This document shows, piece after piece, positions 42,276 through 53,010 of a stretch of DNA of 64,000 bases. Location of the stretch: the NCBI GenBank assembly GCA_012845835.1, contig JABAKD010000014.1, positions 186,001 to 250,000 of the forward strand, read 5' to 3'. The stretch comes from Undaria pinnatifida. Lineage: Eukaryota; Sar; Phaeophyceae; Laminariales; Alariaceae. The translations under genes were made by a program, and so were the position numbers. The first letter of the stretch is position 1; the number at the start of each line of letters is the position of its first letter. The notes under the pieces are model-generated. The model saw only the letters and a program-made list of their open reading frames with translations, searched no databases and had not been told where the DNA came from.

Positions 42276-42654
42276 AATTTTCATTTTTTCTAATAACAAT
42301 ACGCCTTGTCGCGCATAGATAGATAGGGTTCAGCATTCCTACTGCTCGTCGTTTGGAAAGAAAAACATTCATGATTGGCCCTGTATGACTCCTACCACCC
42401 CAAGAAATTTACGAAGGACGCTGACTTCACGATGACGATCATGGAGTTGGCTTGTGAACAGCATCCGACTATACAATACCATCCATTGTAGATCTGTACA
42501 AACGCGCGACCGGACGGAGTATCATGCAGCTTGCTAAAATGAGCATCGACCCTTTACATGATCGAACCCAAGGAACTGACGTGTTAGAAACAGTTCTATA
42601 AAACAGCCCGTGGTGGGAAATGCTTCCATATATATACAGAGTAATGAACACTTT
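42276..42654. other. SINE-1-like and Rep-J-like remnants
   Basis: 42310-42350 resembles the SINE-1 body in reverse (GGGTTCAGCATTCCTACTGC). 42510-42610 resembles Rep-J (GAGTATCATGCAGCTTGCTA ... AACAGTTCTATAAAACAGCC). No gene is seen. Confidence 0.4.
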
Positions 42655-44990
42655 TAAGCAATTGATATCACGTCATTATCTTTCTAGCCATCCATGACGT
42701 AGCTTTCATTCACCCCCCCTCCCCCCCTCCAACGCCCCCTCCTTCCCCACACCCCGCACAATCGCCTAGACCCAGCACCGCGCGTATAGCAAGCCCCTAC
42801 ATATATGATTAATACGCTCGATCGGAGGATCACACACATGTTGCGAAGATCAGTGTCGATCCTTGATCTCATAGCTGGAGTGTATTTTAATATTATATGT
42901 GACCTACACCTCTTTAAAATCCTCCCCCCCCCCCCTTCTTTTTTTTTTTCTCGCTTTCTCTTGCTTAAACGCCCCACCTAATATCGAAATCCGCCAGAGC
43001 AATAAACACTTCCACGCCCTGGATATCGCCACGTTATCGTTTTAGAGCCGTACATGCCGCTGCTGCAATTCCCACCCACCCCCGCCCCCAACGCCCCCCC
43101 CTTCCCCACCACCCGCACCATCGCCTAGACCTAGCACCACGCGTATAGCAAACCCCTACCTTTATGCGACCTAAAGCCCCCTGCCCCCCCGCCCCCCGCC
43201 CCCCCCGCCACATCCCCCCCCCCTCCCCCACAAGAAGGACTTATAGTTTCCACGCACAAATAGACCTGCCCCACCCGTCCCCTCCCCCCCCTCCGCCCCT
43301 CCCGCCCCCTTTTGATCAAAACCAGGCCCCCACGTCCTTAAAACTCCGCCCTTCCCTCACTCACCGGTTATTCGACTTACAGGATCCACTTGATAAATTG
43401 ATGCATTTTCTTCCACATGTAACAGCTGTCAGATTTTGTCCCTCAGAAACGGGTTTTATAGTTTACGCGCACAGACCGCCTAACATCACCCTGTTGACCC
43501 TGATAGCTATACTGTAGTTGTAAGGGAAGTCGACGACCTATATCCTTGATGAGGACACACAACGCGTAATACGCGCGATCGGAGTATCACACACAGCTTG
43601 CAAAGATGAGTTTCGACAAGATCTTCGATCTCACAGCTGGTGGAGTGTATTTTCATTTTTATCATACATACTATTACTACTACTACTTCGTACTGGTAGT
43701 GATTGCTTCCTTCCGATGTTATCGTCGACGACGAGCTGTGGTGTCCTATAGTATGTGTATATATAATTTCTAGAGTATTTGTATCGTATTATTATAGCCG
43801 CGCATTCTGCGGAAGTCCGGAAATGGTCCACGAGAATGTCGGAGACCGTTGACAAGATCGTTCTTCGCAGCGTTTTTTTTTTTTCACGTAGCACCAACCA
43901 TCAGCAGGTCGCTATCATGTAGCCTTGTTGTAGCTGCCTTGACCTGCCTTGTACCTGCTACATGTTTTTCAGCGTCAGACTGCTGTTCCATAGAACGACA
44001 GAATTAACGCTTAAATAATGTGAAAAACGGCGCTCAGTCTTTTATACTCTTCTACGTCCAGCACCGCGCCTGAAAACAGCACTCTTTTTTTTTCGGTATT
44101 CGTGTTTTTAACATTTTCACTATGTATGTGCGAGCTTTGTGGTGTTTTCACATAGCTTAGGTTCTCTCGTATATTATAAAAATGAAAATACTTCCCAGCT
44201 GTGAGATCGAATATTTTGTCGAAACTCATCTTTCTTTGCAAGCTGTGTGTGATACTCCGATCGCGCGTATTACGGGTTGTGTGTCCTCATTAAGAATATA
44301 AGCCGGCGACTCCCCTTGAAACTACAGTGTAGCTTGTATCAGGGTCAACAGGGTGGTGTTAATCAGTCTGTACGCGGAAACTATAAAAAAAACCGTTTTT
44401 GAGGGGGACAAAATCTGACAGCTGCGGAAGGAAGGAAATGCATCAGTTTATCAAAATGTATCCTGTAAGTCGTATATATAACCGGTGAGAGGAGGGCGGA
44501 GTTTTCAAGGGCGCGGGGGGCTGGGTTTGAACAAGAGGGAGCGAGGGGGGGGGGAGACAACTCAATTTGTGCGCGGAAACTATAAATCGTTTAAGGGGAA
44601 AAATCTGACGGTTCAGGAAAGAATGCATCAGTCTATCATGTACTCCGTATATTATAATCCTGTACTAAGTCGCACAACCAGTGAGGACAGGGGGGGGTGT
44701 CCGAATGTGGGGAGAGGGGATTTGCAACAGCTTTAGGTCGCATAGATAGATGCATATCAGTTAGGAATTTGCTATACACGTGATGCTAGGTCTAGGCGAT
44801 GGTGCGTGCGGGTGGTGGGGAAGGAGGGGACGTTGGGGGGAGGGAGGGGGAGGGAAAGGAGGGAGGGGGGGAGGGGGGGGGAGGGAGGGGAGGGAGGGAG
44901 GGGGGGGGGGAAGGGGGGAGGGGTATGAATTGGAGCTACGGCATGAATGGCGAGAAAGGTGCTGAGGTGATATCAACTGCCTGGTCTCGC
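42655..44990. repeat. Rep-D inverted pair 2
   Basis: Plus-strand Rep-D (42655-43660) and minus-strand Rep-D (44180-44990) face inward around a 520-bp interior. The outer ends also match in inverted orientation: left TTGATATCACGTCATTATCT ... TAGCCATCCATGACG, right the complement of TTGATATCACCTCAGCACCT ... CGCCATTCATGCCG. This supports long terminal inverted repeats. The plus arm has C-tracts; the minus arm has G-tracts near 44500-44550 and 44690-44930. The interior (43661-44179) shows no gene. Confidence 0.6.
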
Positions 44991-45385
44991 ACATGTAACA
45001 CATTCGAGTGCTTTGATGTGTGCTGTTCAAGTACGCGCGCCAGCATCGATCGCTCGTTCCCGAGGATTTTTCCCGGGGAGACGCGGTGCTCGTGATGCCT
45101 TCCACACACCTCGGAAACGTACGTATGTTCCGTTTAAAAAGTTTACGCAGCTTGCAAAGTTGAGTTTCAATCATTCAGTCGGTCGTACTCACCGCTGACG
45201 TTTTTCAATTTTTTGTAAAAGAAATATGTGTATAACCAAACAACAGGACAAACGGTCCTTCTCTATGTTTAGCGGGCGGAGTTGTATGTGCGGCGTACGT
45301 CGGCACAACAAGTTGGATGGCGAGCGCGTCGGGTTCTTTGTTTGAGTGTTTTTTCTTGTTTTTTTTTGTTCACACACACACACGC
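44991..45385. other. Unassigned stretch
   Basis: I see no gene. Near 45140-45170 the sequence CGCAGCTTGCAAAGTTGAGT weakly resembles the Rep-D core. Confidence 0.35.
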
Positions 45386-45602
45386 ACAATTCGACGCGAG
45401 TCGACGAGGGAAGAGAATGTTGAGTTCTTCTCGCGATGATGATGAAAATGAAGATGGAAATAAAAGCCCATACCGTGGTGGGGACGGGGGGGGGAAGGCC
45501 CGCTTTGTGACCCCGGATCTGAGTTATACTACTACTACTACTGGGAAGGAGGGCGAGAGTAGTGCGAGGATCGTAGTAAATGGGAGGGGGCAAAAAAAGG
45601 TA
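45386..45602 (+). mobile_element. SINE-2, 3' half
   Basis: Matches the body from CGACGCGAGTCGACGAGGGA through ACCCCGGATCTGAGTTA to GAGTAGTGCGAGGATCGTAG and an A-rich end. A TAC triplet run lies at about 45528-45541. Confidence 0.65.
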
Positions 45603-46757
45603 AGAAGTAAGAAGCCGTATAGTTTGTAGCGTAGATGGGTGGAAATATCAGTTTCATGTGAATGAGGAACACTCCACACAGCGGTACGGTATAATGTGCC
45701 TCCGTGTACCGCTTGAACTTATTGTGCAGGTCACGCACGTGTGTGTGTAATGTGAGACAACAACAACAATATTAGGAAAACGCGACAACATTCCGGCAGT
45801 ACGTAGTGCTAGATTGATTTTTCCGAAGCGCGGCGCGCTGGTTCTCACGGGTATAATATTCATTTCTGCATGACACTCCGAAAAGAAAGCTAAGATGGTT
45901 TTCATTGACGTCATGTTTAGAGTGTTGCTGAGTGGAAATTTATTCCGCTATCTTCGGTGAACACCCCTCGTGCAACTGCTGTAACTACGTACTATTTTCA
46001 TTATTGTTTGTTGGGCCTTGATTTGTCATCTCTCTTTCTTCCTAGATTTTCCGTCCGAGCATCCGGTATCGCCACTCCGAACTAGAGCATCTGTCCCTGC
46101 GCAAATCACTTCCGACCTCCCGACCCAAGCATCATCAGTGCAATCCTGGTACACCATCGCTTCCAACTCCCAAGCCAGGCCTCTTGAGGAGGAGCTGGTT
46201 TCAAGCTACTCCCAAGCCTCTGAGAGCAAGCTGCTCTCAATCCTCTTGAGAGGCTGCCACGCTTCCAGCAGTCCAGACTTCTTAGTAATTACGGAGATCA
46301 AGCAACCTACTTCCAAGCCTCTTTGAGAGCAAGCTTCGGCGGCTCTTGGACGAGCTAAAGTCTAGCCTCCTCTTCTTGGACGGGCTATATTCTTCAAAGG
46401 GTCCTGAGGAGCTGCTCCCGACTCTCTAAGGAATATTTTTACACTTCCACAGCTTCGTGGGAAGAAGCTATCTATCGTGCTTCCAGGCTTCTATCGAACG
46501 AAGGTGATTCCGAGCTGCGTTAACAATGTACATTCGTATATGCCTATGTATGGGGGTTTACCGTGCGAAATTGCAAGCCTCCTCTCTTGGTCGATAGGTG
46601 ACTGCAACTACAGCAGCGGTAGATACTCTCGCTTTGCCTTCTTCGTGTCGAACCGAGCTGCGATATGCCATAGCGCTCGTCTCTATTTTGGTGCGTGGCC
46701 CTTGCTGCTTGCCTTGGTGTCGGGGTGTGGCACTTCCCCCATTAGACTATAGTATTA
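45603..46757. other. Region without a supported gene
   Basis: A 102-codon frame (46018-46326) follows a possible acceptor (CTTCCTAG at about 46045) and is Ser/Gln-rich. It is accompanied by loosely repeated CCAAGCCTCTTGAGAG-like words up to 46400, so it may be repeat-derived. No domain is recognised. Confidence 0.3.
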
Positions 46758-47068
46758 CCGGTCGCCCGGGTGGCGTATCAGGTTATCCTCGAGCCTGGTA
46801 TAGGTCAGTTTCGTGAGTTCGAGCCCCGCCGAGTGCATACTCGTATAAATTCGTTGGGACTTTTTCTTGTGCACAAATTGACTTGCGGAAAGCGCGAGAG
46901 CGTGAGTTAGCAACATTCGATGAACAATCGACGAGCAGTGGGATTGCTGAACCCTATGCGCGATAAAAATTGAAGGCAAGAACCGGGGAGGAGAAGGGAT
47001 GACACCTGTGACCACGGCTTGTCCAGAAGCTGGAAAGTGAAAGTGTGCTAAAAAAAAAAAAAAAAAAG
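46758..47068 (+). mobile_element. SINE-1, full-length with target duplication
   Basis: It starts CCGGTCGCCCGGGTGGCG, has the B-box-like GAGTTCGAGCCCC at about 46817-46829, the body CGAGCAGTGGGATTGCTGAA and GACCACGGCTTGTCCAGAAG, and a poly(A) tail. GTATTA is present on both sides (46752-46757 and 47069-47074). It is nearly identical to the copy at 11062-11374, so the family was active recently. Confidence 0.85.
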
Positions 47069-47099
47069 GTATTAATAGTATTATATATAAATTGTGAAT

Positions 47100-47450
47100 A
47101 ATGAGGACATACAACCCTTAATACGCACGATCGGAGTATCACGCACAGCTTGCAAAGATGAGTTTCGACAAAATATTCGATCTCATGCTGGAGTGTTTTT
47201 TTTTATTTTTTATAATTTAATAATGTTTGTGAATAGCTTGATGTAGTCTATCTATCTAGCTTTCAGGACCGCTGAAGTGACAAATCGCGGTACTACTGCT
47301 GTATCATACTGCGTGAATCCGACATTTTAGGAGAGGGTGTGACGCTTGCCCTCAGAGTCGTGTCTCTTGTTTTGAGTTGTGAGGGCCGTGACGTTATTTC
47401 CTACATATTATGGATCAGTACGTAGTCTAATAGCTGAACACTGAACAGGG

Positions 47451-47486
<36 letters not shown>

Positions 47487-47632
47487 TTGTTGTTGTTTGC
47501 TCACATTAACTCTTGTCAAAAATCGAGAGTCCGTGGTCACACAAAGAAAGGTGCTGGAGCCCTAGGAAGATCCGAAAAACGAAATAAATATCAAAATTCG
47601 TCCGGGGAATACTACGCTTTCCCGCCTAAAAA

Positions 47633-47692
<60 letters not shown>

Positions 47693-47694
47693 GG

Positions 47695-47742
<48 letters not shown>

Positions 47743-48010
47743 GTTGTTGTTGTTGTTGTTCTCACAACTCGCATATATAATCAAGTAAGTCCGTGTGGTC
47801 ACGGGACAGGCTCAATGTATACGCCAGCTATACAGCAAATCTGGATTGCGAAAGCAACGTACTGTACGTATAAAAGACGAAAAAATTTCAACACTCGACC
47901 CAGCGGCGAGATCGAAGATTTCGTCGAAACTCATCTTTCTTTGCAAGCTGTGTGTATGCTCTCTCCACATGTATGTGTCATCGCGCGTGTTACTGAGTGT
48001 GTTTCCTCAG
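47100..48010. repeat. Rep-D inverted pair 4 (core parts only)
   Basis: 47100-47215 is a plus-strand core (GAGGACATACAACCC ... GCAAAGATGAGTTTCGACAA). 47900-48010 is a minus-strand core (GCGAGATCGAAGATTTCGTC ... GCAAGCTGTGTGTATGC). The 680-bp interior contains two LINE-B copies. Confidence 0.5.
47452..47850 (-). mobile_element. Two stacked LINE-B copies with (GTT)n tails
   Basis: Copy one (47452-47633) is the subfamily seen at 25655-25815. Its (AAC)n tail, read as GTT on the plus strand, is at 47452-47482. Directly beside its 5' end, a second tail (47635-47760) begins and leads to TTCTCACAACTCGCATATAT ... GGTCACGGGACAGGCTC, the other LINE-B subfamily. The copies lie head to tail without spacer. 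Confidence 0.65.
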
Positions 48011-48059
48011 TACATACGAGTTACACAACACACCACATGACACACGACGCGTGTGTGAA

Positions 48060-48117
48060 AATACGTGGAAGTGTGGTGAGCTCAAGCTTCTTTTTTGCCC
48101 CGACCGCCGGAGGACGG
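48060..48117 (-). repeat. Repeated 60-bp motif, reverse copy
   Basis: The complement of the 30249-30307 motif: ATACGTGGAAGTGTGGTGAG then CCGCCGGAGGACGG. Confidence 0.5.
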
Positions 48118-48423
48118 TCTTGAAAAAATAAAACGAAAAGCATGCTCTTGACGATTTTCGGGAGGGGTTCTCTCGCATTTGGAAGAGCGTGACGTTTGCT
48201 CTGTTTTATATATCCAGTCGTTTACTGTATGCACTGTTTTCGTTTCGGACATATTCCGTGTTTTTTTCTTCCCGCCCAACAACAATGTGTCCTTCCACTC
48301 CATTCGTACATATCTATCGGGGCCTTATTTTTATATTTTCTATTATCGGAGCCTTCGTCTTGTGGCTTTTGTGAGCGCGGACTTTTACGAGGGACCATAC
48401 ATATATATATTCACACGCATGAT

Positions 48424-48600
48424 GTCATCTACTTTCCAGCTTCTGGGCAAGCAGTGGTCACAGGTGTCGTCCCTTCTTCCCCCCGATTCTTGCCTTCAAT
48501 TTTTGTCGCGCATGGGGTTCAGCAATCCCACTACTCGTCGACTTTTCATCGAGTGTTGAGTGTTGCTAACTCACGCTCTCGCGCTTTCCGCGTATATGTA
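48424..48600 (-). mobile_element. SINE-1, partial copy
   Basis: Minus strand: CGCGGAAAGCGCGAGAGCGT, GAGTAGTGGGATTGCTGAAC, CAAGAATCGGGGGGAAGAAG, CCAGAAGCTGGAAAGTAGAT. The head is missing. Confidence 0.65.
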
Positions 48601-48778
48601 CGTATATCATATCAACCAGAAGCCACCACTTGGCGAAAATATATGGCGAAAATATATCATATATTCCGCTGAAAAAGAACGGTCTCCGGAACGCCTTCCC
48701 CAATCTGTTGGCTGAACGGCCTGGACGCCCTCTGCTGGCTTGACGTGTACTCGTCACTAGCTACTCGTCACCCACGTT

Positions 48779-50062
48779 TACATTTTTTGTTTTATTTTTA
48801 TCTTTGTTTTTATTTGTTTTCTTATTTTGTTTTTGTTTTTTGTTTTTGTTTTTGTTTTTGTTTATTTCGTATTTCTCTCTTCCAATGTATTTCTGTTGCT
48901 GACGTATGTATGTTGTGCCTGTCGTACCCAGTACTAGGGCATGACATTGCGTTGTCGAATGCATTACGATGCATTATCTCTGTGTCGTGGCTTGTGACCA
49001 CAGTAGGTGACGAGCCTTGTGTCGTGGCTTGTGACCACAGTAGGTGACGAGCCTGTTTTATTTGGCCCTCCCAGTCTTCCTTCTTTTACTTGTTTCTTTT
49101 TTCCGGGGTATTTTTTTCCCTTTCTTTCCCCCTTGCATGTCCATTTTGGCTCATGCTCGGGGTATGTTTCTATCTCCCGTGCTTTGGCTCCCCTTTTTAT
49201 TTATTTATTTATTTATTTTGTCTTGGTTTCTTTCGTTGTTTCTCTCTTTTACAAGGTATTTTGGTTTAATGAGAAGAACACAAAGGGGGGAGGGGGGGAA
49301 ACAGGAGGAGTAGAAGGAAAGCCGTCCAAGGGAATGGGGGCAGGGGGGGCAACAGGAGGAATAGAAGGGAGACCGCGGTGGACGAAGGCAGGAAGGAGAT
49401 GGCAGACAGGGTAGCAAGGTACCAGGCCGACTAGTAGGTACATAGCACTTTTCGTCTTTTTCTGGGGTATTTTTTTCCCCTTTGTTCCCTCCTTGCGTGT
49501 CCAGGTTTTTGGCTCGTGTTCGGATTATCTTATTTTGGTTTTACTTTACTTTATTTTATTTCATTTTATTATGTTTCTTTTCCGAGCTTTGGCTCTCCTT
49601 TCCGGTTGGGTTGTTTCTTCGATTTCCCGTTCGTTTTGTTTGTTTCATTTTTTGTTTTATTTTTATCTTTGTTTTTATTTGTTTTCTTATTTTGTTTTTT
49701 GTTTTTGTTTTTGTTTTTGTTTTTGTTTATTTCGTATTTCTCTCTTCCAATGTATTTCTGTTGCTGACGTATGTATGTTGTGCCTGTCGTACCCAGTACT
49801 AGGGCATGACATTGCGTTGTCGAATGCATTACGATGCATTATCTCTGTGTCGTGGCTTGTGACCACAGAGCTGATCTTTCTAGGGTGAAGAATCAGTACG
49901 GACACTGGGTGTGCTGGATGTCGACGAGTAGAAGAACGGTTTAATGTGAAGAACACACACACAGAGCTGATCTTTCTAGGGTGAAGAATCAGTACGGACA
50001 CTGGGTGTGCTGGATGTCGACGAGTAGAAGAACGGTTTAATGTGAAGAACACACACACACAC
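48779..50062 (+). mobile_element. Stack of three LINE-A pieces
   Basis: Piece 1 (48779-49038) is internal 3' UTR that stops at GGCTTGTGACCACAG. A 39-bp word spanning the junction is duplicated (about 48985-49050). Piece 2 (49039-49965) begins at GACGAGCCTGTTTTATTTGG and reaches the (AC)n end. Piece 3 (49966-50062) is a 95-bp 3' end starting GAGCTGATCTTTCTAGGG, set directly after the (AC)n of piece 2. The upstream order suggests insertion into the CA tail or template switching. Confidence 0.7.
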
Positions 50063-50166
50063 CTGGGGAAAGGGGTGTTCTTTTAACCTCCAACCAGCTG
50101 TACATACGATGGTTAACTTTTTTTATATGTTTCTGGTGGAGGCATGAATTGCGTCAGCTGTGATAT

Positions 50167-50412
50167 ATGCGTGTGTGTGTGTGTGTTCTTCACATTAAAC
50201 CGTTCTTCTACTCGTCGACATCCAGCACACCCAGTGTCCGTACTGATTCTTCACCCTAGAAAGATCAGCTCTGTGGTCACAAGCCACGACACAGACGTGT
50301 ACCTCCTTGGGTTGTTTGTGCTTTTCCCTGGGGAATTCCTCAGCTCCAGAGTGACTGGAGCCTGTCCTGTGACCACGGACTTAATTATGCGAGTTAATGT
50401 GAGAACAACAAT

Positions 50413-50445
<33 letters not shown>

Positions 50446-50460
50446 ACAACAACAACAACG
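50167..50460. mobile_element. LINE-A (minus) and LINE-B (plus) joined by their truncated 5' ends
   Basis: 50167-50296 is a minus-strand LINE-A 3' end. At 50297 it meets a plus-strand LINE-B (GTGTACCTCCTTGGGTTGTT ... CTCCAGAGTGACTGGAGCC ... GAGTTAATGTGAGAACAACA), whose CAA tail ends near 50460. There is no spacer. Confidence 0.65.
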
Positions 50461-50754
50461 ATGTGCATGTGAAAAAGAATTGTCGGATGACAGCACGGTT
50501 GACGTTGACGGACAGCCGTCAAGGACCGCTCCGCTGGTTACTAAAACCATTATATATATGACGTCTAGGTAGGCCTTGACAAAACTAGGCCGTCATCCGA
50601 CATCTCTGATACGAAGTGGTTAGAGGTCACACGATCCGTCCCTCCGTCCGTACATACCTGGTACGTCTTATATGACCCATTGCCACCCATTGCGTATGAC
50701 CTGCGTTGATGTAATATTTGCGAGAATCGTACGATGATAATATAGTACTTCGTA

Positions 50755-51735
50755 TATAAATAAACTGGTGCATTTTTTTTTTTTTTTTTCTTCCAAAACC
50801 GTCAGATTTATCCCGTTGAAAGGATTTATAGCTTACATGCACAACTTGCCCCCCCCTTCCCCCCCCCCCCCCCCCCCCCCACCCCCCTCCAAACCCGCTC
50901 GCTTTTGATCAAAACCAGGCCCCCACGTCCTTCAAAACTCCGCCCCCCCCCCTCACCGGTTATTGGACTTACAAGAATCACTTGATAAAAGGATACATTT
51001 CCCTCCACAGCTGTCAGATTTTGTCCCCCTCAGAAACGGGTTTTATAGTTTCCGCGCACAGACTGACTAAAATCACCCTGTTGACCCTGGTAGCTACACT
51101 GTAGTTGTAAGGGGAGTCGCCGACCTATATCCTTAATGAGGACACACAACTCATAATACGCGCGATCGGAGTATCACACACAGCTTGCAAAGATGAGTTT
51201 CGACGAAATCTTCGATCTCACAGCTGGAGTGTATTTTCATTTTTTATAATAAATAAACTGGTGCATTTTTTTTTTTTTCTTGTTCCAAAACCGTCAGATT
51301 TATCCCCTTGAAAGGATTTATAGCTTACATGCACAAACTGCCCCCCTCCCCCCCCCCCCCCCCCCCCCCCCCCTCCAAACCCGCTCGCTTTTGATCAAAA
51401 CCAGGCCCCCACGTCCTTCAAAACTCGCCCCCCCCCCCTCACCGGTTATTCGACTTACAAGATTCACTTGATAAATTGATGCATTTCCCTCCACAGCTGT
51501 CAGATTTTGTCCCCCTCAGAAACGGGTTTTGTAGTTTCCGCGCACAGACTGACTAAAATCCCCCTGTTGAACCTGATAGCTACACTGTAGTTGTAAGGGG
51601 AGTCGCCGACCTATATCCTTAATGAGGACACACAGCTCGTAATACGCGCCATCGGAGTATCACACACAGCTTGCAAAGATGAGTTTCGACGAAATCTTCG
51701 ATCTCACAGCTGGAGTGTATTTTCATTTTTTATAA
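50755..51735 (+). repeat. Rep-D tandem duplication, two units of about 485 bp
   Basis: Unit 1 (50755-51240) and unit 2 (51245-51735) are nearly identical: AATAAACTGGTGCATTTTTT, a C-tract of 25-35 bases, GATCAAAACCAGGCCCCCAC, ACAGCTGTCAGATTTTGTCC, GGACACACA, and the core. Within each unit the blocks CTGGTGCATTT...GTCAGATTTATCCCC and ATACATTT...GTCAGATTTTGTCCCC are diverged copies of one another, so the array has two levels of repetition. Confidence 0.7.
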
Positions 51736-52065
51736 TAAATATAATAGTAGCCAGAACCCACCATATACGCAAAGATTGTATGAATAGACTATATTAATAC
51801 ACCCCCCTCTTTTTTCTACAAGTACTAGTAGATAGTGCATGTTGCTGACCACGACCGCTCGCCCCGGTGGTCAAGTGGTTAACCCTTTTTCGACCCCCAA
51901 GGCACTCCATCCTCCTCGATCGATCAAACAATCCGGACGGGAGGCCTTGCTCATCGTCTATATGGAGTCCTTCCTTGTTCATCGCCTGCGTATCATTATA
52001 CGTATTGTCCTCGTACATTATTTTTGTGTTTTTCACATCCTCCATGGATGGAACTAACCCGAGGT
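51736..52065. other. Unassigned; tRNA-like head fragment
   Basis: 51855-51890 reads CGCTCGCCCCGGTGGTCAAG then TGGTTAACCC, like the start of the SINE heads, with no body following. No gene is seen. Confidence 0.4.
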
Positions 52066-53010
52066 TACCTTGTTGTTGTTCTCACATTCACTCGCATAAT
52101 CAAGTCCGTGGTCACAGGACAGGCTCCAGTCACTCTGGAGCTGAGGAATACCCTAGGGCAAAAACACAAACAAACCAAAGGTGGTACACCCATATATCAC
52201 AGCTGACGCAATTCATACCTCCACCAGAAACATGCAAAAGTGAAATCGGGAGTCAGCCTACGATGTGCCAGGTCCATACTGGTGCATACGTCTCACTACT
52301 CGTTCCTGCAAAAAACGACTATACCGCTTGCCACCCAAGAAAGACTACCACGTATATATTGCACGTAGTAGCTATCACGACGCATACGCACGACAGACAC
52401 ACTAGTCAATTGGAAAAAAGAAACGAAGAAAAGGTAAGAAGACAAAGGAAAGGAAACAACAGACAAGAAAGGGAAAAAACGGAAAAGGAAAGGAAAGACA
52501 AGAAAAGACAAGAAAAGCAAGAAAAGACAAGACGAGAAGAGGAAGCAAGGAAAGGAAGAGAGAAAACAAATGTCATACTAGCAGACCCTAGGAACAGACA
52601 AAAGACGGCGGTATCGGGCTCATTGAGGGTATCTAGTGCATCACCAATGGCACTAGAAAGAGAACGCAACATGGCGAAGAAGTCAGGGTGGTCTTACGCT
52701 ATCTTGCGACGGCCATGGGAAGGCCCACAAATTTTAAGACGATGAAGGCCAGACCCAGACTTCAGTCTCTTGGGCATGACGCTCCCCCCCCCCTTCCCCC
52801 CCTTCCCACATTCCCCCCTCCCCCCTCCACCCTCCACCCCTACCCCCTACCCCCTCCCCCAGACCACTTAGAGATGCCGACGGTGGATGGCGCTGCCGCA
52901 GCCTTTGCGCGTCGCTCTGCAGCTTTGCGTCTCTCCGTTCATGCCAATTCCGCATGAACAACTCGGCTCCCCCCACTACTCGTCGGAACCATCTGCCGAA
53001 ATACTTCACA
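52066..53010 (-). mobile_element. LINE-B, 945-bp 5'-truncated copy with protein C-terminus
   Basis: Read on the minus strand: a 91-codon frame (52734-53009) with KYFGRWFRRVVGGAELFM then RNWHERRDAKL, which parallels the LINE-A C-terminus (KWYRGVLEAAERFMGRWHE). Then a C/G-rich tract, a purine/pyrimidine-rich 3' UTR, the block CTCCAGAGTGACTGGAGCC, GTGACCACGGACTTGATTAT and an (AAC)n end at 52066-52080. The 292-codon plus-strand frame over it is a shadow. Confidence 0.7.

Noticed and set aside
51867-52745. 292-codon plus-strand frame
   Set aside because: It runs antisense through a LINE-B 3' UTR and a purine-rich tract; the same DNA is repeated at 61843-62250 with the frame changed.
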